NCBI RefSeq assembly: GCF_019049655.1
Contig: NZ_JAFMOX010000052.1
Span: 62,001 to 126,000, forward strand
Source of the DNA: Rahnella rivi
Lineage (GTDB): Bacteria; Pseudomonadota; Gammaproteobacteria; Enterobacterales; Enterobacteriaceae
Reading direction: 5' to 3'
Length of the DNA stretch: 64,000 bases
A model generated the notes under the pieces. The model did no database searches. It was not told the origin of the DNA and worked only from the letters and a program-made list of their open reading frames with translations. This document shows positions 1-10,183 of the stretch, in pieces. Numbering within the stretch: position 1 is the stretch's first letter; the number at the start of each line of letters is the position of its first letter. The translations under genes were made by a program, and so were the position numbers.

Positions 1-320
1 AGGCTGAGCGTCTATCCACGCTCGAGGTGATGAAGTATTTCACCAGCCGCCCGAAAGACAGCCAGATCGGCGCGTGGGTTTCACAGCAGTCCAGCCGGAT
101 TTCGGCGCGCGGCGTGCTGGAAAGTAAATTCCTCGAACTGAAACAGAAGTTCAGCAAAGGCGAAGTCCCGTTGCCGAGTTTCTGGGGTGGTTTTCGCGTG
201 AAAGTGGATTCGATGGAGTTCTGGCAGGGCGGCGAACACCGTCTGCACGATCGGTTCATTTATCAGCGTGACACCGCCGAAAGCCAAACTGGCTGGAAAA
301 TAGACCGCCTCGCCCCTTAA
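1..320 (+). CDS. pdxH: Pyridoxine/pyridoxamine 5'-phosphate oxidase, C-terminal part
   Basis: This is the 3' end of a gene that begins before the window; the reading frame is open from base 3 and ends with TAA at 318-320. PdxH is the FMN enzyme that oxidises pyridoxine or pyridoxamine phosphate to pyridoxal phosphate. The visible part matches the E. coli C-terminus closely, including the SRP-DSQIGAW segment, the FWGGFRV segment, the [10 protein letters not shown] stretch that contacts FMN and substrate, and the final WKIDRLAP. It sits just upstream of tyrS and pdxY, the order found in E. coli. Confidence 0.95.
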   Translation, partial: AERLSTLEVMKYFTSRPKDSQIGAWVSQQSSRISARGVLESKFLELKQKFSKGEVPLPSFWGGFRVKVDSMEFWQGGEHRLHDRFIYQRDTAESQTGWKIDRLAP

Positions 321-469
321 CCACGAAAAAACACGCGATTCCCTAGCGCTCGGGCGACGAGCGCTTTATTCTATGGCGTTCCCCTTAATGGTGAGAGAAA
401 AGGCACATGCGCGGCATGATGCCGGACATGAATCTGCACAGGTTCAGTACTTAATAAATGGAGTCTTTG

Positions 470-1744
470 ATGGCGAGCAGCAACCTGATTAAACAATTGC
501 AAGAGCGGGGCCTCGTTGCCCAGGTGACGGATGAAGAAGCGTTAGCAGAGCGACTGGCGCAAGGGCCAATTGCACTGTATTGCGGTTTCGATCCTACCGC
601 AGACAGCTTGCATTTGGGGCATCTGGTGCCATTGCTTTGCCTGAAGCGTTTCCAGCTTAACGGGCATAAGCCTGTTGCACTGGTGGGCGGCGCGACCGGC
701 CTTATCGGCGACCCAAGCTTCAAAGCCACCGAACGTAAGCTGAATACCAACGAAACGGTAAACGAATGGGTTGAGAAAATCCGTCATCAGGTTTCTCCGT
801 TCCTGGATTTCAACTGCGGTGAAAACAGCGCCATTACGGCAAACAACTACGACTGGTTTGGCGGCATGAATGTGCTGACTTTCCTGCGTGACATCGGTAA
901 GCATTTCTCTGTTAACCAGATGATCAACAAAGAAGCGGTGAAACAGCGTCTGAACCGCGATGACAGCGGCATCTCCTTCACCGAATTCTCTTACAACCTG
1001 TTGCAGGGTTACGATTTCTCTTCACTGTACGACCTGCACAAGGTGGAACTGCAAATTGGCGGCTCCGATCAGTGGGGCAACATTACGTCAGGTATCGATC
1101 TGACGCGTCGTCTGCATCAGAAACAAGTGTTCGGCCTGACCGTTCCGTTAATCACCAAATCTGACGGCACCAAATTCGGTAAAACCGAGGGCGGCGCAGT
1201 CTGGCTGGATCCGAAGAAAACCAGCCCGTACAAATTCTACCAGTTCTGGATCAACACCGCCGATGCAGACGTTTATCGCTTCCTGAAGTTCTTCACCTTC
1301 ATGAGCATTGAAGAGATCAATGCGCTGGAAGAAGAAGATAAAAACAGCGGCAAAGCACCGCGCGCGCAATATGTGCTGGCGGAAGAAGTCACCGGCATGG
1401 TGCATGGCGCCGAAGGTCTGGCTGCAGCCAAACGTATCACCCAGAGCCTGTTCTCAGGTTCGCTGAGCGAAATGACCGAAGTCGATTTCGGCCAGCTGGC
1501 GCAGGATGGCCTCGAGCTGTTTGAAGTGCCACGTGATACCGATCTGCAACAGGCGCTGGTGATTGCCGGTATGGCCCCGTCAAAAGGCCAGGCGCGTACC
1601 ATGATTTCCTCAAACGCAGTTTCCATTAACGGCGAAAAACAGACTGACACTGAATACAACTTTACTGACAGTGATCGCCTGTTTGGTCGTTATACCTTGC
1701 TGCGTCGCGGTAAAAAGAACTACACCCTGCTGCTCTGGGCGTAA
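470..1744 (+). CDS. tyrS: Tyrosyl-tRNA synthetase
   Basis: Class I aminoacyl-tRNA synthetase that charges tRNA-Tyr in the cytoplasm. The HIGH-type motif is HLGH at residues 48-51, the tyrosine/ATP pocket contains GGSDQWGN at about 197-204, the KMSKS-type loop is KFGKT at 235-239, and an S4-like RNA-binding domain fills the last 70 residues. The length (424 aa) equals E. coli TyrS. An in-frame ATG at 458 exists, but the ATG at 470 gives the family N-terminus ([10 protein letters not shown]) and has a GGAG ribosome-binding site at 460-463, so 470 was chosen. A good terminator follows. Confidence 0.98.
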   Translation: MASSNLIKQLQERGLVAQVTDEEALAERLAQGPIALYCGFDPTADSLHLGHLVPLLCLKRFQLNGHKPVALVGGATGLIGDPSFKATERKLNTNETVNEWVEKIRHQVSPFLDFNCGENSAITANNYDWFGGMNVLTFLRDIGKHFSVNQMINKEAVKQRLNRDDSGISFTEFSYNLLQGYDFSSLYDLHKVELQIGGSDQWGNITSGIDLTRRLHQKQVFGLTVPLITKSDGTKFGKTEGGAVWLDPKKTSPYKFYQFWINTADADVYRFLKFFTFMSIEEINALEEEDKNSGKAPRAQYVLAEEVTGMVHGAEGLAAAKRITQSLFSGSLSEMTEVDFGQLAQDGLELFEVPRDTDLQQALVIAGMAPSKGQARTMISSNAVSINGEKQTDTEYNFTDSDRLFGRYTLLRRGKKNYTLLLWA

Positions 1745-1762
1745 GCGTTACGACCGGCATCA

Positions 1763-1789
1763 CGAGGGGCGTTACAGCCCCTCGTTTTT
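1763..1789 (+). terminator. Intrinsic terminator after tyrS
   Basis: An 8-bp stem (CGAGGGGC / GCCCCTCG) with a six-base loop is followed directly by five T residues, 18 bases after the tyrS stop codon. Confidence 0.9.
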
Positions 1790-1847
1790 GTCCTGTGAAC
1801 TCAGTAATCCCGCCATCTCCCGATGACGTTGCTATCGGAAATTCCTC

Positions 1848-2708
1848 ATGAAAAGCATTCTTTCTATCCAGTCACACACCGTTTTTGGTCACGCCGGTAA
1901 CAGCGCGGCAGAATTTCCTATGCGCCGCATGGGGGCGAATGTCTGGCCTCTTAATACCGTTCAGTTTTCTAACCATACGCAATACGGGCACTGGACCGGT
2001 TGTGTGATGCCTGCAACGCACCTGACAGACATCGCTCAGGGCATTGCGGAAATCGATCGTCTGAAAGATTGTGATGCGGTACTGAGCGGGTACATCGGTT
2101 CGCCTGAGCAGGGCCAGAGCATTCTGGAGATTGTCCGTCTGGTGAAAGCAGCGAATCCTGATGCCTGGTATTTCTGCGACCCGGTCATGGGGCATCCTGA
2201 AAAAGGCTGTATCGTGGCGCCGGGTGTGGCGGAGTTCCATTGTAATCAGGCGCTGGTTAACTGCGATATCATCGCGCCAAACCTGCTGGAGCTGGAATTA
2301 CTCGGCGGCCATGCGGTGGCGAGTGTTGAAGAAGCCGTTGCGACAGCGCGTGAGCTTATCGCCAAAGGCCCTAAAATTGTGCTGGTGAAACACCTGAGCC
2401 GGGCGGGGTATCACAGCGACCGCTTTGAAATGTTGCTGGTTACCGCAAACGAAGCCTGGCATATCGACCGCCCGCTGGTCGATTTCGGTGTTCGTCAGCC
2501 GGTCGGCGTCGGTGACCTGACCAGCGGATTATTGCTGGTAAATCTGCTGAAGGGTGAAGCGCTGGATAAAGCGCTGGAGCACGTCACCGCAGCGGTTTAC
2601 GAAGTGATGCTGGCGACCCACGCGATGGGCGAGTACGAACTGCAAATCGTGGCGGCGCAGGACAACATGGTCAAACCTGAACATCATTTCCCGGCCGTTA
2701 AGCTGTAA
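1848..2708 (+). CDS. pdxY: Pyridoxal kinase PdxY
   Basis: Ribokinase-fold kinase of the vitamin B6 salvage pathway that phosphorylates pyridoxal with ATP. The length (286 aa) matches E. coli PdxY. The N-terminus has [13 protein letters not shown] for substrate binding. The anion-hole motif GVGD at 220-223 supplies the catalytic Asp223. It lies behind tyrS but is separated by a strong terminator, so it probably has its own promoter in the 1790-1847 gap. With pdxH upstream, two B6-salvage genes flank tyrS, as in E. coli. Confidence 0.96.
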   Translation: MKSILSIQSHTVFGHAGNSAAEFPMRRMGANVWPLNTVQFSNHTQYGHWTGCVMPATHLTDIAQGIAEIDRLKDCDAVLSGYIGSPEQGQSILEIVRLVKAANPDAWYFCDPVMGHPEKGCIVAPGVAEFHCNQALVNCDIIAPNLLELELLGGHAVASVEEAVATARELIAKGPKIVLVKHLSRAGYHSDRFEMLLVTANEAWHIDRPLVDFGVRQPVGVGDLTSGLLLVNLLKGEALDKALEHVTAAVYEVMLATHAMGEYELQIVAAQDNMVKPEHHFPAVKL

Positions 2709-2731
2709 TTATCTCTTTAGTTTGTGCCAGT

Positions 2732-2772
2732 AAAAACGCCCCGTGCTGATTCAGCCGGGGCGTTTTATTTTT
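2732..2772 (+). terminator. Terminator between convergent pdxY and gstA
   Basis: An 11-bp stem (AAAACGCCCCG / CGGGGCGTTTT) with a loop that itself contains GCTGATTCAGC is followed by a T-rich tract. A-rich sequence on the other side means it can also serve gstA transcripts arriving from the opposite strand. Confidence 0.88.
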
Positions 2773-2811
2773 GCCGTCTGTAACCGCGACAAAATTCACA
2801 TCACAAAAAAC

Positions 2812-3417
2812 TTATTTCAGACCTTCGGCGGTCAGCGCAGCATCAACGGCCGGTCGCGCTGCCACTCTGTCGAGATAGGCGTTCAGCTCGGTCAGTGCGC
2901 TCAGGTCGAATTTCAGTGCTTTTGCCCAGCCCATGACGGTAAACAGGTAGGCATCGGCCACGCTGAAACGTGCACCCAGCAGGAAATGATTGTTTTTCAG
3001 CGACTCATTCACGTAAGCAAATTTCTTACTCAGCGCGTCACGGGTGACTGCTTTGAAGTCTTCCGGCGTTTTCGGATTGAACAGCGGAGAGAAACCTTTG
3101 TGCAACTCGGTCGCAATGTAGTTCAGCCATTCCAGCGCATGATAACGGGCCAGCGTACCCTGTTCCGGCATCAGCTGGCGGTCTGGCTTCTGGTCAGCAA
3201 GATACTGCACGATCGCCACGCCTTCGGTCAGGATGGTGCCATCATTAAGCAACAGCGTTGGGATCTGTCCTTTCGGGTTCACCGCCAGAAAATCATCGCC
3301 GGTTTCCGTTTTCTTGGTTGCCAGATCGACCTTTTCGATACTGAAGTCCAGATCGGCTTCGCGAAGAATAATGTGCGGGGAAAGGGAACAGGCGCCGGAC
3401 TTATAATACAGTTTCAT
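2812..3417 (-). CDS. gstA: Glutathione S-transferase GstA
   Basis: Cytosolic beta-class glutathione transferase, 201 aa like E. coli GstA. The thioredoxin-like N-terminal domain starts [15 protein letters not shown] with Cys10, which can form a mixed disulfide with glutathione. The [10 protein letters not shown] turn carries the cis-proline, and [12 protein letters not shown] binds the gamma-glutamyl group. The helical domain includes [10 protein letters not shown] with the conserved His of this class. The gene is convergent with pdxY, as in E. coli. Its role is detoxification of electrophiles and peroxides. Confidence 0.95.
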   Translation of the reverse strand: MKLYYKSGACSLSPHIILREADLDFSIEKVDLATKKTETGDDFLAVNPKGQIPTLLLNDGTILTEGVAIVQYLADQKPDRQLMPEQGTLARYHALEWLNYIATELHKGFSPLFNPKTPEDFKAVTRDALSKKFAYVNESLKNNHFLLGARFSVADAYLFTVMGWAKALKFDLSALTELNAYLDRVAARPAVDAALTAEGLK

Positions 3418-3604
3418 AGTTACTCCATCTGATGAGGACTCAGGCCAACCCTGGCAATGCTGTGGTGCACGGGCAGCGACAGGGCATAGACACGCTGCTT
3501 CTATCCTAGAACCGGCGGGAGTAAAAGTCAGTGTTTAAATTGCGCCTGCCGTGCTTATGTCGCCTTTATGGTGAACATTGAAGCGGTTCGCCAGGAGTCA
3601 GCAA

Positions 3605-4471
3605 TTAACGCGCGTGCTGATTCAGATAATCGCGGACGGCCTGTTCAACAGATTCGGGCGCAGGCAGCATGGGGGAACGTAATTCGTTCGCCATCAGCCC
3701 GTCCAGCGACAGAGCAAACTTTATCGCAGCCGGATTGGGTGCGGAGAACATCAGGCGAATCATGGGCAACAGGCCAAAGAAAGTTTTGCGCGCGGCGACG
3801 ATATCCTGAGTTTTAAACTCCCGGATAAGCCGGACAAACTCTTCCGGGAAAATATGCGAAGAGGCTGCAATAGCCCCGGCGCCGCCGAGACTGAGCGTCG
3901 AGAAAATCTGCACATCTTCACCACACAACACATCCAGCTCACCGTCAGCAATCAGCGACAGCGTCAGATCAATGCTGCCGCCGCAATCTTTGATGGCCGT
4001 GATCTGCGGATGTTTCGCCAATTGACGCAGCGTGTCGATTTCCATCTGCACACCGGTGCGATAAGGAATGTTATAGATCATCACCGGCACCGTGGCCTGA
4101 TCGGCGATTTCAGTAAACCACGCCACCAGCGCGGGCTGAGACGGGCGGATGTAATAAGGCGCAGGCACTAACAGCCCGGCGACCGGACGCTGTGAAATCG
4201 CATTCTGCATATCGCGGATCACCGGCATATGCGTGCCGGACAACCCCATAATCACCTGATGTCCGGGGACGATTTCCAGCACGGCATCTAACACCTGCAG
4301 CTGTTCTTCTTTGGTGAGCATCGGCGCTTCACCGGTTGTTCCACAGACGACAACGCCATCCACGCCCCGTTTGAGCAGCCGGGTGCACAATGATTTCAGT
4401 GCGGTAAAGTCGACCTCACCCTGATGGAAAGGTGTGACCAGTGGGACCCAGATACCTGAAAACGATGACAT
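3605..4471 (-). CDS. DapA/NAL-family aldolase-lyase (dihydrodipicolinate synthase-like)
   Basis: A 288-aa TIM-barrel protein of the class I aldolase family that includes DapA, N-acetylneuraminate lyase and KDG aldolases. The GTTGE motif lies at 44-48, the proton-relay tyrosine at Tyr133 in YNIPYRTG, and the Schiff-base lysine at Lys161 in AIKDCGGS. It stands alone between gstA and a cyclic-di-GMP gene, so the context gives no pathway. It may be a second dihydrodipicolinate synthase or a hydroxyproline/keto-acid aldolase. The family is certain; the substrate cannot be set from sequence reading. Confidence 0.85.
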   Translation of the reverse strand: MSSFSGIWVPLVTPFHQGEVDFTALKSLCTRLLKRGVDGVVVCGTTGEAPMLTKEEQLQVLDAVLEIVPGHQVIMGLSGTHMPVIRDMQNAISQRPVAGLLVPAPYYIRPSQPALVAWFTEIADQATVPVMIYNIPYRTGVQMEIDTLRQLAKHPQITAIKDCGGSIDLTLSLIADGELDVLCGEDVQIFSTLSLGGAGAIAASSHIFPEEFVRLIREFKTQDIVAARKTFFGLLPMIRLMFSAPNPAAIKFALSLDGLMANELRSPMLPAPESVEQAVRDYLNQHAR

Positions 4472-4593
4472 GATGTATTCCTTAAACGGCGTTATTTATC
4501 AGCCACGGATCATGTCAGTAAAACAGGGGCCAGTGCCAATTGAATGAATTAATAAGGTGTTTTGAGTTATCTATGGCGCTTATGAGAGCCGCC

Positions 4594-6267
4594 TCAGGAG
4601 CTGGCTAAAATATCCATTTCGGCGCCCAGGAGGTTACGTAACACCTCAACCGAAACAGGACGGGAGAATAAATACCCCTGGAGATGTGAACAACCTGCTG
4701 AAACTAAAAAGGATTTCTGCAACTGATTTTCAACGCCTTCGGCGATGACGTTGAGATGCATTTTATTACCCAGCTGGGAGACGGCGGTCACGATGGCGGC
4801 AGTATCGTTCACTTCTGTGACGTACTGCACAAACGAACGGTCAATTTTCACGCTGTCTACCGATATATCTTTCAGCAAACTCAGACTTGAATAACCTGTA
4901 CCAAAATCATCCAGAGAAATTTTGACCCCAAGCTTACGCAGTTCCATCAGATGGCTGAGGCTGGTGGCATTCGCATTCATCACCGACGTTTCGGTCAGTT
5001 CGAGTTCAAGCCGCGATGGCGGAAAATCCTCTTCCTTCAGCAAGGCCAAAAGCCGCGCGCCGAAGTCGGGTTCACCGAGCTGTACAGCAGAGACGTTAAT
5101 GGCCAGATTGAGCTTATCCAGTGGCTTGATGTCGCGACATGCCTGGCGAAGAACGATGTCACCGAGCTGAATCACCAGGCCTGTCTCTTCGGCCAGCGCG
5201 ATAAATTGCACCGGGGAGACGGCCCCCAGCACGCCGTGATTCCATCTGGCCAGTGCTTCCACGCACACCACTTTCTCATCGAGGCTGCGCAAAATAGGCT
5301 GATAAACGCAGGACAGATCCCCTTCACGTGAGAGGGATTCTGCCAGCGCTTTCACCATAATGCGTTTGCTGACCGTGCTGGCATCAAGTAATTCGGAATA
5401 ATAAGAAAAGACATTTTTACCCCGTTGTTTGGCTTCCAGCAGCGCGGTATTTCCACGGCGCATGATCTCACCGGCGGTAATATTCTCGGCGCCAAACATG
5501 ACTATTCCAAACGACAGGGTGATCAAAGGATTGGCCCGCGTCAGAGCAAATGGCTGGCGCATCATGACCAATATTTCCAGCGCCAGATTTTGCGTCATTT
5601 CATTTGTCGGGCTGTCGCGCAGAATAATAGAAAATTCATCCCCCCCGATACGCGAAACAATGCCGGTTGTTCCGACTTCATTGCGCAAACGCTGACCGAA
5701 TTCACATAAAATAGCGTCGCCTGCCTGATAACCGTAGGTATCGTTGATGTAATTAAAATCATTCAGGTTAAGCAGAAAAAGGGCGTAAGTTTCCGGACGA
5801 TACATTCTCTGCGCGGCGATCTGACTGAGTTCTTCATTTAACGCCGTGCGGTTGGGCAGGCCGGTTAATACATCGTGACGGGCCAGATAGCGGATCTGCG
5901 CTTCGGAGTTTCGCAGCAAAGAAATATCCATGATCGACGTCAGAATATATTGCCGCTCTTCAAGCGTGACGCGGGATTTACGCACCAGAACATTTCGTCG
6001 CTTGCCCGCCGGGTCTATAAGCGTTTCTTCATGAACGGTTTTTTCACCTGTTGCCAGCACGTCGATATCACGTTCGCGCTGACGTGCAGCCTGCTCCGGG
6101 TCGGTAAAAAAGGACACGTCTTCACCGATCAACTCTTCCCTGGGGCGACCATAAAATTCGCTCGCTTTTTGATTAAGAAAGACCAGTTTGCGTGAATCAT
6201 CTTTTAATACCGTGGCTTCGGGAAGGGCATCAAGAACCGCCTGGCATATCGCAATATCAGTAAGCAT
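4594..6267 (-). CDS. PAS-GGDEF-EAL cyclic-di-GMP enzyme
   Basis: A 557-aa soluble protein with three domains. A PAS domain covers about residues 5-120, a GGDEF domain with an intact GGDEF motif at 208-212 about 125-290, and an EAL domain with Glu337 in EAL about 300-550. The EAL domain keeps the NVSA, DDFGTGYSSL and VKIDRSFV segments needed for metal binding and hydrolysis. There is no RxxD inhibitory site five residues before GGDEF. By motif it could both make and degrade c-di-GMP; which activity dominates is unknown. There are no membrane segments, so the PAS domain probably senses a cytoplasmic signal. Confidence 0.92.
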   Translation of the reverse strand: MLTDIAICQAVLDALPEATVLKDDSRKLVFLNQKASEFYGRPREELIGEDVSFFTDPEQAARQRERDIDVLATGEKTVHEETLIDPAGKRRNVLVRKSRVTLEERQYILTSIMDISLLRNSEAQIRYLARHDVLTGLPNRTALNEELSQIAAQRMYRPETYALFLLNLNDFNYINDTYGYQAGDAILCEFGQRLRNEVGTTGIVSRIGGDEFSIILRDSPTNEMTQNLALEILVMMRQPFALTRANPLITLSFGIVMFGAENITAGEIMRRGNTALLEAKQRGKNVFSYYSELLDASTVSKRIMVKALAESLSREGDLSCVYQPILRSLDEKVVCVEALARWNHGVLGAVSPVQFIALAEETGLVIQLGDIVLRQACRDIKPLDKLNLAINVSAVQLGEPDFGARLLALLKEEDFPPSRLELELTETSVMNANATSLSHLMELRKLGVKISLDDFGTGYSSLSLLKDISVDSVKIDRSFVQYVTEVNDTAAIVTAVSQLGNKMHLNVIAEGVENQLQKSFLVSAGCSHLQGYLFSRPVSVEVLRNLLGAEMDILASS

Positions 6268-6637
6268 GAGTTAACTACCCCGAGCAGAAAATGTAAGTGA
6301 TGTGGCCCCGTAGGTCAGGCAATAAGCTCATCAGGTTTTTGCAATTATTACTCACAATTGGATGAGAATATTATGGTTGTTTTTAAATTTTAAAATTCAA
6401 TTGGTTATCATGTGCTAAGTAAAGTATTCGACATTTTATTCGGGTGAATAACGTTCAACTGCCGTCAGCGCGTTTTTTTCAGGACGAAAACGGGATTTCC
6501 CCTGCACGCAGTCGTGCGGAGCGCTGAATAAAATACAAATTAGGATTTTCTTTATCAGGAGAAGGCATATTCACCCGTAAGGCAGGAATGATGACGGTAA
6601 AGAAAGCAGACGACCGACGTTAAACTTGAGGTCTTAA
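6268..6637. other. Intergenic region, no gene seen
   Basis: This stretch lies between the starts of the PAS-GGDEF-EAL gene and the end of the small membrane-protein gene. It is AT-rich from about 6340 to 6450, as expected for promoter DNA of the leftward c-di-GMP gene. No open frame with a plausible start and family likeness was found. Confidence 0.5.
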
Positions 6638-6907
6638 CTACAGATGTTTCTTCGTACCGAATTTTTTGTCCCACTCACGCCGGTATCCGCGAGACTGTTT
6701 ACGGCCTTTTAACCACAGTACGGTACAAACGATGCATACCCCCGCCGAGAAGACAATATTACGCATATCCTGATCGTAAAAAATGACCAGCACGCAGTCG
6801 AGCGCTGCCACAATCGCAAACCATTTATGCATATGAGACTGACGCCGGGTTTCGGCATTCATGCGTTTTAACTGACGTCCTTCATCCAGGACTTTACGTT
6901 TTTCCAT
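6638..6907 (-). CDS. Small two-helix inner-membrane protein, unknown function
   Basis: An 89-aa protein with a charged N-terminus (about residues 1-26). Two likely transmembrane segments lie at about 28-47 and 50-67, joined by a short acidic turn (YDQDMRN), and the tail is basic. The arrangement suggests both ends lie in the cytoplasm. I do not recognise the family. It is divergent from the AraC-type regulator gene at 7079. The start has a modest upstream purine-rich stretch. Confidence 0.6.
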   Translation of the reverse strand: MEKRKVLDEGRQLKRMNAETRRQSHMHKWFAIVAALDCVLVIFYDQDMRNIVFSAGVCIVCTVLWLKGRKQSRGYRREWDKKFGTKKHL

Positions 6908-7078
6908 CGGCTGTTCCTGGTGAGTCGTTTGAGTTAAGGGAGGCGGGGAGTGACAAAGCGTCTGTTAAGAATAACAAATTGGCGATCTCTTTTCCTCCCC
7001 GTTATTTTTGTACAGAGATTGATCTCCCGGTATCGCGTAGAGTATCTTTTAGGAATTATCTTAATTCCCGGTGCGAAA

Positions 7079-8110
7079 ATGAGCGATTCGTCTTCACGAA
7101 AGATTGTTGATGGTGCCAACATTTATCAGGATTTCGAAACCCGTTTTTATGAATGGGAAGACGGAATGTCGAGTGCGGGTTTCAAACTGGAACTGCCCGA
7201 TAAGAACCGGGAAGAGTTTGACTGGGGCGTTACAGGGTATAACTTTGGCCGCGTGATTGGCGGCGTTCTGACGGTGAGTGAGCACGATATTAACCGCCAG
7301 TACGGAAACCTGTTCTCCATGCCCGATCATATCGTGATTTTTATTGTGATTATCGGCGGTATGGATTGCCTGTGCTTCGGTGAACGTTTTCAACTGGCAC
7401 AGGGCGATATCCTGATTCAGGATATGTCGCAGCCGATACAAATCCACGTCTATCCGGGAGACGTCAAACCGCGTCTGGGCACTTATCAGTACATCATTAT
7501 GCCCAAACACAGCCTGCATTTTAATGTCGATATTGCCTCGCTGCACGGTAAGAGGGTGCCGGCCTCATCTCCGGTGAACATTATTTTGCGCAACCATTTT
7601 GCCACCATGGTGCAGGTATTTGACCAGATGACCGAACAGGAAGTGCTGAGTACGGGTGAAGGTGCTGCCTCGGTGTTTCTGCAAACCTTGCATCTTATTG
7701 CCGGGAAAAAGGTGGAACATCCCTTCGAGCAAAGCGCACGCCTCGAGCGTATCTGTCTGCATATTGAAAAACACCTGAGCAAGCCGATCGGCATTGATGC
7801 CTTGTGCAAGCACTTTGCTATTTCCCGTTCGGGGCTATACCGGTTATTCGAACCCCTCGGCGGCATCGCTCAGTTTATTCGCAGCCGGCGGGTGTTGCTG
7901 GCGAAGCGTTTGTTACGCACCTCGTCGATGTCCGATCAGAGTCTGGCGGCCATTGCCCGCCAGTGCGGACTGGAGCTCAGCGTGCTTCGCCGTTACTTCA
8001 ATGAGTTCTACGGCGCAACGCCGTCTGAGATGCGCGAACGATTCCGCCGCGATGCGGAGCAGTCTGGTCATCCGGGGGCGACGCACGTCAATTGGGTGAG
8101 TTCCCTTTAA
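7079..8110 (+). CDS. AraC-family transcriptional regulator
   Basis: The C-terminal 100 residues form an AraC/XylS-type DNA-binding domain with two helix-turn-helix units: IGIDALCKHFAISRSGLYRLF, then QSLAAIARQCGL with RRYFNEFYGATPSEMRERFR. The N-terminal 220 residues look like the cupin-like sensor of AraC-ligand-binding regulators. The open frame extends back to 6950, but that extension reads like untranslated leader, and the ATG at 7079 gives a normal N-terminus. The start is uncertain because neither ATG has a strong ribosome-binding site. The target is unknown; the following diguanylate cyclase is a neighbour only. Confidence 0.85.
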   Translation: MSDSSSRKIVDGANIYQDFETRFYEWEDGMSSAGFKLELPDKNREEFDWGVTGYNFGRVIGGVLTVSEHDINRQYGNLFSMPDHIVIFIVIIGGMDCLCFGERFQLAQGDILIQDMSQPIQIHVYPGDVKPRLGTYQYIIMPKHSLHFNVDIASLHGKRVPASSPVNIILRNHFATMVQVFDQMTEQEVLSTGEGAASVFLQTLHLIAGKKVEHPFEQSARLERICLHIEKHLSKPIGIDALCKHFAISRSGLYRLFEPLGGIAQFIRSRRVLLAKRLLRTSSMSDQSLAAIARQCGLELSVLRRYFNEFYGATPSEMRERFRRDAEQSGHPGATHVNWVSSL

Positions 8111-8274
8111 AGAATTGATTTAACAACTAATGTTTAAAGGTTGTTAATAAATGAGATTTTTTATGTTCTGTCACTATTCTGATTTTGCCTGCACGTGGCG
8201 GAATCAGCGCCGAATTTTGAGGCAAACGCAGTAGACTTGTTGAGATGTCCAACGGTAATGACTGAGAGTCCATT

Positions 8275-10170
8275 ATGTTAGTCCCTCAACAGGCAGTAGA
8301 TGAACAGGCGCGTCTGACGATACTGGCGTCACTGGGCATACTGGATACGCCCAGGATCGAGGAGATAGATCGCATTACGCGTATGGCGGCCCGGCAGTTT
8401 CAGGCTAAGGCGGTCTTAGTCTCGCTGATTGATTCCGACCGGCAGTGGTTTCTCTCCCAAACTGGCCTCAATATCAATCAGTCTCCCCGCGACACCTCTT
8501 TTTGCGGTCACACCATTCTTGAAGCAGGGCCGTTAATTGTCAGAGATGCCCGGCTTGATCTGCGGTTTCACGACAATCCTCTGGTCTGCGGCGACCCGCA
8601 CATTGTGTTTTATGCAGGATGCGCGCTGCATTCCAAAGAAGGTGTTGCACTCGGCGCATTCTGTCTGCTGGATGATCAGCCCCGCGAGTGGAGTGATGAA
8701 GATCAGCAAACTTTGCTGGATATGACCGCGCTGGTCCAAAGCTACATTCTGCATCTCGAAAACCGCCAGTACACCGCGACCGTAGAAGATAATCTGGCAA
8801 AAAGCGAAGCCCTGTTTGAGCAAACATTTGCCCATGCTGCCGTGGGATTCTCACTCGTCGCGCTCGACTGGCGCTGGCTGCGCATTAATCCGCAGGTCTG
8901 CAACATGCTCGGCTATGCGGAGTTTCAGCTGCGTGCCTGTCTGTTGCATGACGTAACGCACGCCGACGACGTCTACGCTGAAAACATCCTTATCCCGCGA
9001 TTACTGTCGGGTGAAATCAACAGTTTCAGCGTCGAAAAACTCCTGCAACGTGCCAATGGCAGCACCCTTTGGGTCACCCTGACGGCGTCGCTGGTGCGCA
9101 ATGCCGCGGGGGAAGCGCATCACTATATCGTGGTCATCAGCGACATAACCGAACGCAAACACATCGAACAGGCACTGTACTCCCTGCAGGGCGATCTTGA
9201 GCGCCGCGTTGCTGCGCGCACCGTCGAACTGCAGGTCGCAATGGATCAGCTGCATCAGGAGATTGCCCGGCGCCTGACGCGCGAAAGAGAACTGACCGAA
9301 AGTAAAAATCGTCTGCGGGCCATCACCGATAATATCCCCGCGCTTATCTGTCACGTGGACGCCAGCGAGCAATACACCTTTGTGAATCATTTTCATGCCA
9401 ACTGGTATGGCGTGGAGGAGGAGAAGGTCAGAGGTCGGCAGGTGCGTGATGTGGTGGGCTACGCGAGTTATCAGATTATTCAGCCCTACATCAGGCAGGT
9501 TTTGCAGGGCATAACGGTCAGTTATGAGATCGAATTGCCGGATAATTCGGGGTTCGGCATGGGGGGCGTACTGCATACCACGCTTATTCCCTGCGACGAT
9601 GTCCGTAACGGTTACTACGGCCTTTCCACCGACATTACCGAGATCAAAAAACTTCAGGCGCAGCTGGAGTTCGAAGCGAATCATGATTCACTGACCGGGC
9701 TGCCAAACCGCCGGGCGTTTCAGCAGTCCCTGATGTATGCCGCAAAACAACAAGAAAAAGCAGATAAAGACATCGCATTGCTCTTTTTGGATATTGATAA
9801 TTTTAAAGCTTACAACGACACCTACGGGCACGAATTTGGCGATCTGGTGCTTAAGTTTTTCGCAGACACCCTGCGAACCCATTTGCGTTCGCAAGATATC
9901 GTCGCGCGACTGGCGGGTGATGAATTCACCGTCTTACTCAGCCACCTGGGCAACAGCGAAAATGATGTCAGCCGCATCTGTCTCGGGCTGATAAGCGCCC
10001 TCACAACCATCGAAAAAATCGCCGGTGTGCCGGTCGCATTGTCTGCCAGCATCGGTGTCTCCATCGGGCGTGCGCGTCAGCCTATGATGCCCGACACGCT
10101 GATGGCACGCGCAGATGCCGCCATGTATCGCGCCAAGCAGGGCGGGAAAGGGCGTTATTATCTGGGCTGA
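8275..10170 (+). CDS. GAF-PAS-PAS-GGDEF diguanylate cyclase
   Basis: A 631-aa soluble sensor enzyme. A GAF domain at about 20-160 contains the SFCGHTI segment typical of GAF proteins fused to GGDEF. Two PAS/PAC units follow at about 175-300 and 345-460, separated by a coiled-coil linker at 300-345. A GGDEF domain occupies 465-631. The active-site motif is AGDEF at 547-551, a variant found in working cyclases, and an RSQD inhibitory site at 538-541 sits exactly five residues before it, so product inhibition is likely. There is no EAL domain. It should synthesise c-di-GMP in response to a small-molecule or redox signal. Confidence 0.9.
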   Translation: MLVPQQAVDEQARLTILASLGILDTPRIEEIDRITRMAARQFQAKAVLVSLIDSDRQWFLSQTGLNINQSPRDTSFCGHTILEAGPLIVRDARLDLRFHDNPLVCGDPHIVFYAGCALHSKEGVALGAFCLLDDQPREWSDEDQQTLLDMTALVQSYILHLENRQYTATVEDNLAKSEALFEQTFAHAAVGFSLVALDWRWLRINPQVCNMLGYAEFQLRACLLHDVTHADDVYAENILIPRLLSGEINSFSVEKLLQRANGSTLWVTLTASLVRNAAGEAHHYIVVISDITERKHIEQALYSLQGDLERRVAARTVELQVAMDQLHQEIARRLTRERELTESKNRLRAITDNIPALICHVDASEQYTFVNHFHANWYGVEEEKVRGRQVRDVVGYASYQIIQPYIRQVLQGITVSYEIELPDNSGFGMGGVLHTTLIPCDDVRNGYYGLSTDITEIKKLQAQLEFEANHDSLTGLPNRRAFQQSLMYAAKQQEKADKDIALLFLDIDNFKAYNDTYGHEFGDLVLKFFADTLRTHLRSQDIVARLAGDEFTVLLSHLGNSENDVSRICLGLISALTTIEKIAGVPVALSASIGVSIGRARQPMMPDTLMARADAAMYRAKQGGKGRYYLG

Positions 10171-10183
10171 CTGAAAGCGCGAT

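Noticed and set aside
2743-3432. 229-codon frame on the plus strand
   Set aside because: It lies wholly antisense to gstA, which is an unmistakable family match; the antisense protein has no recognisable features.
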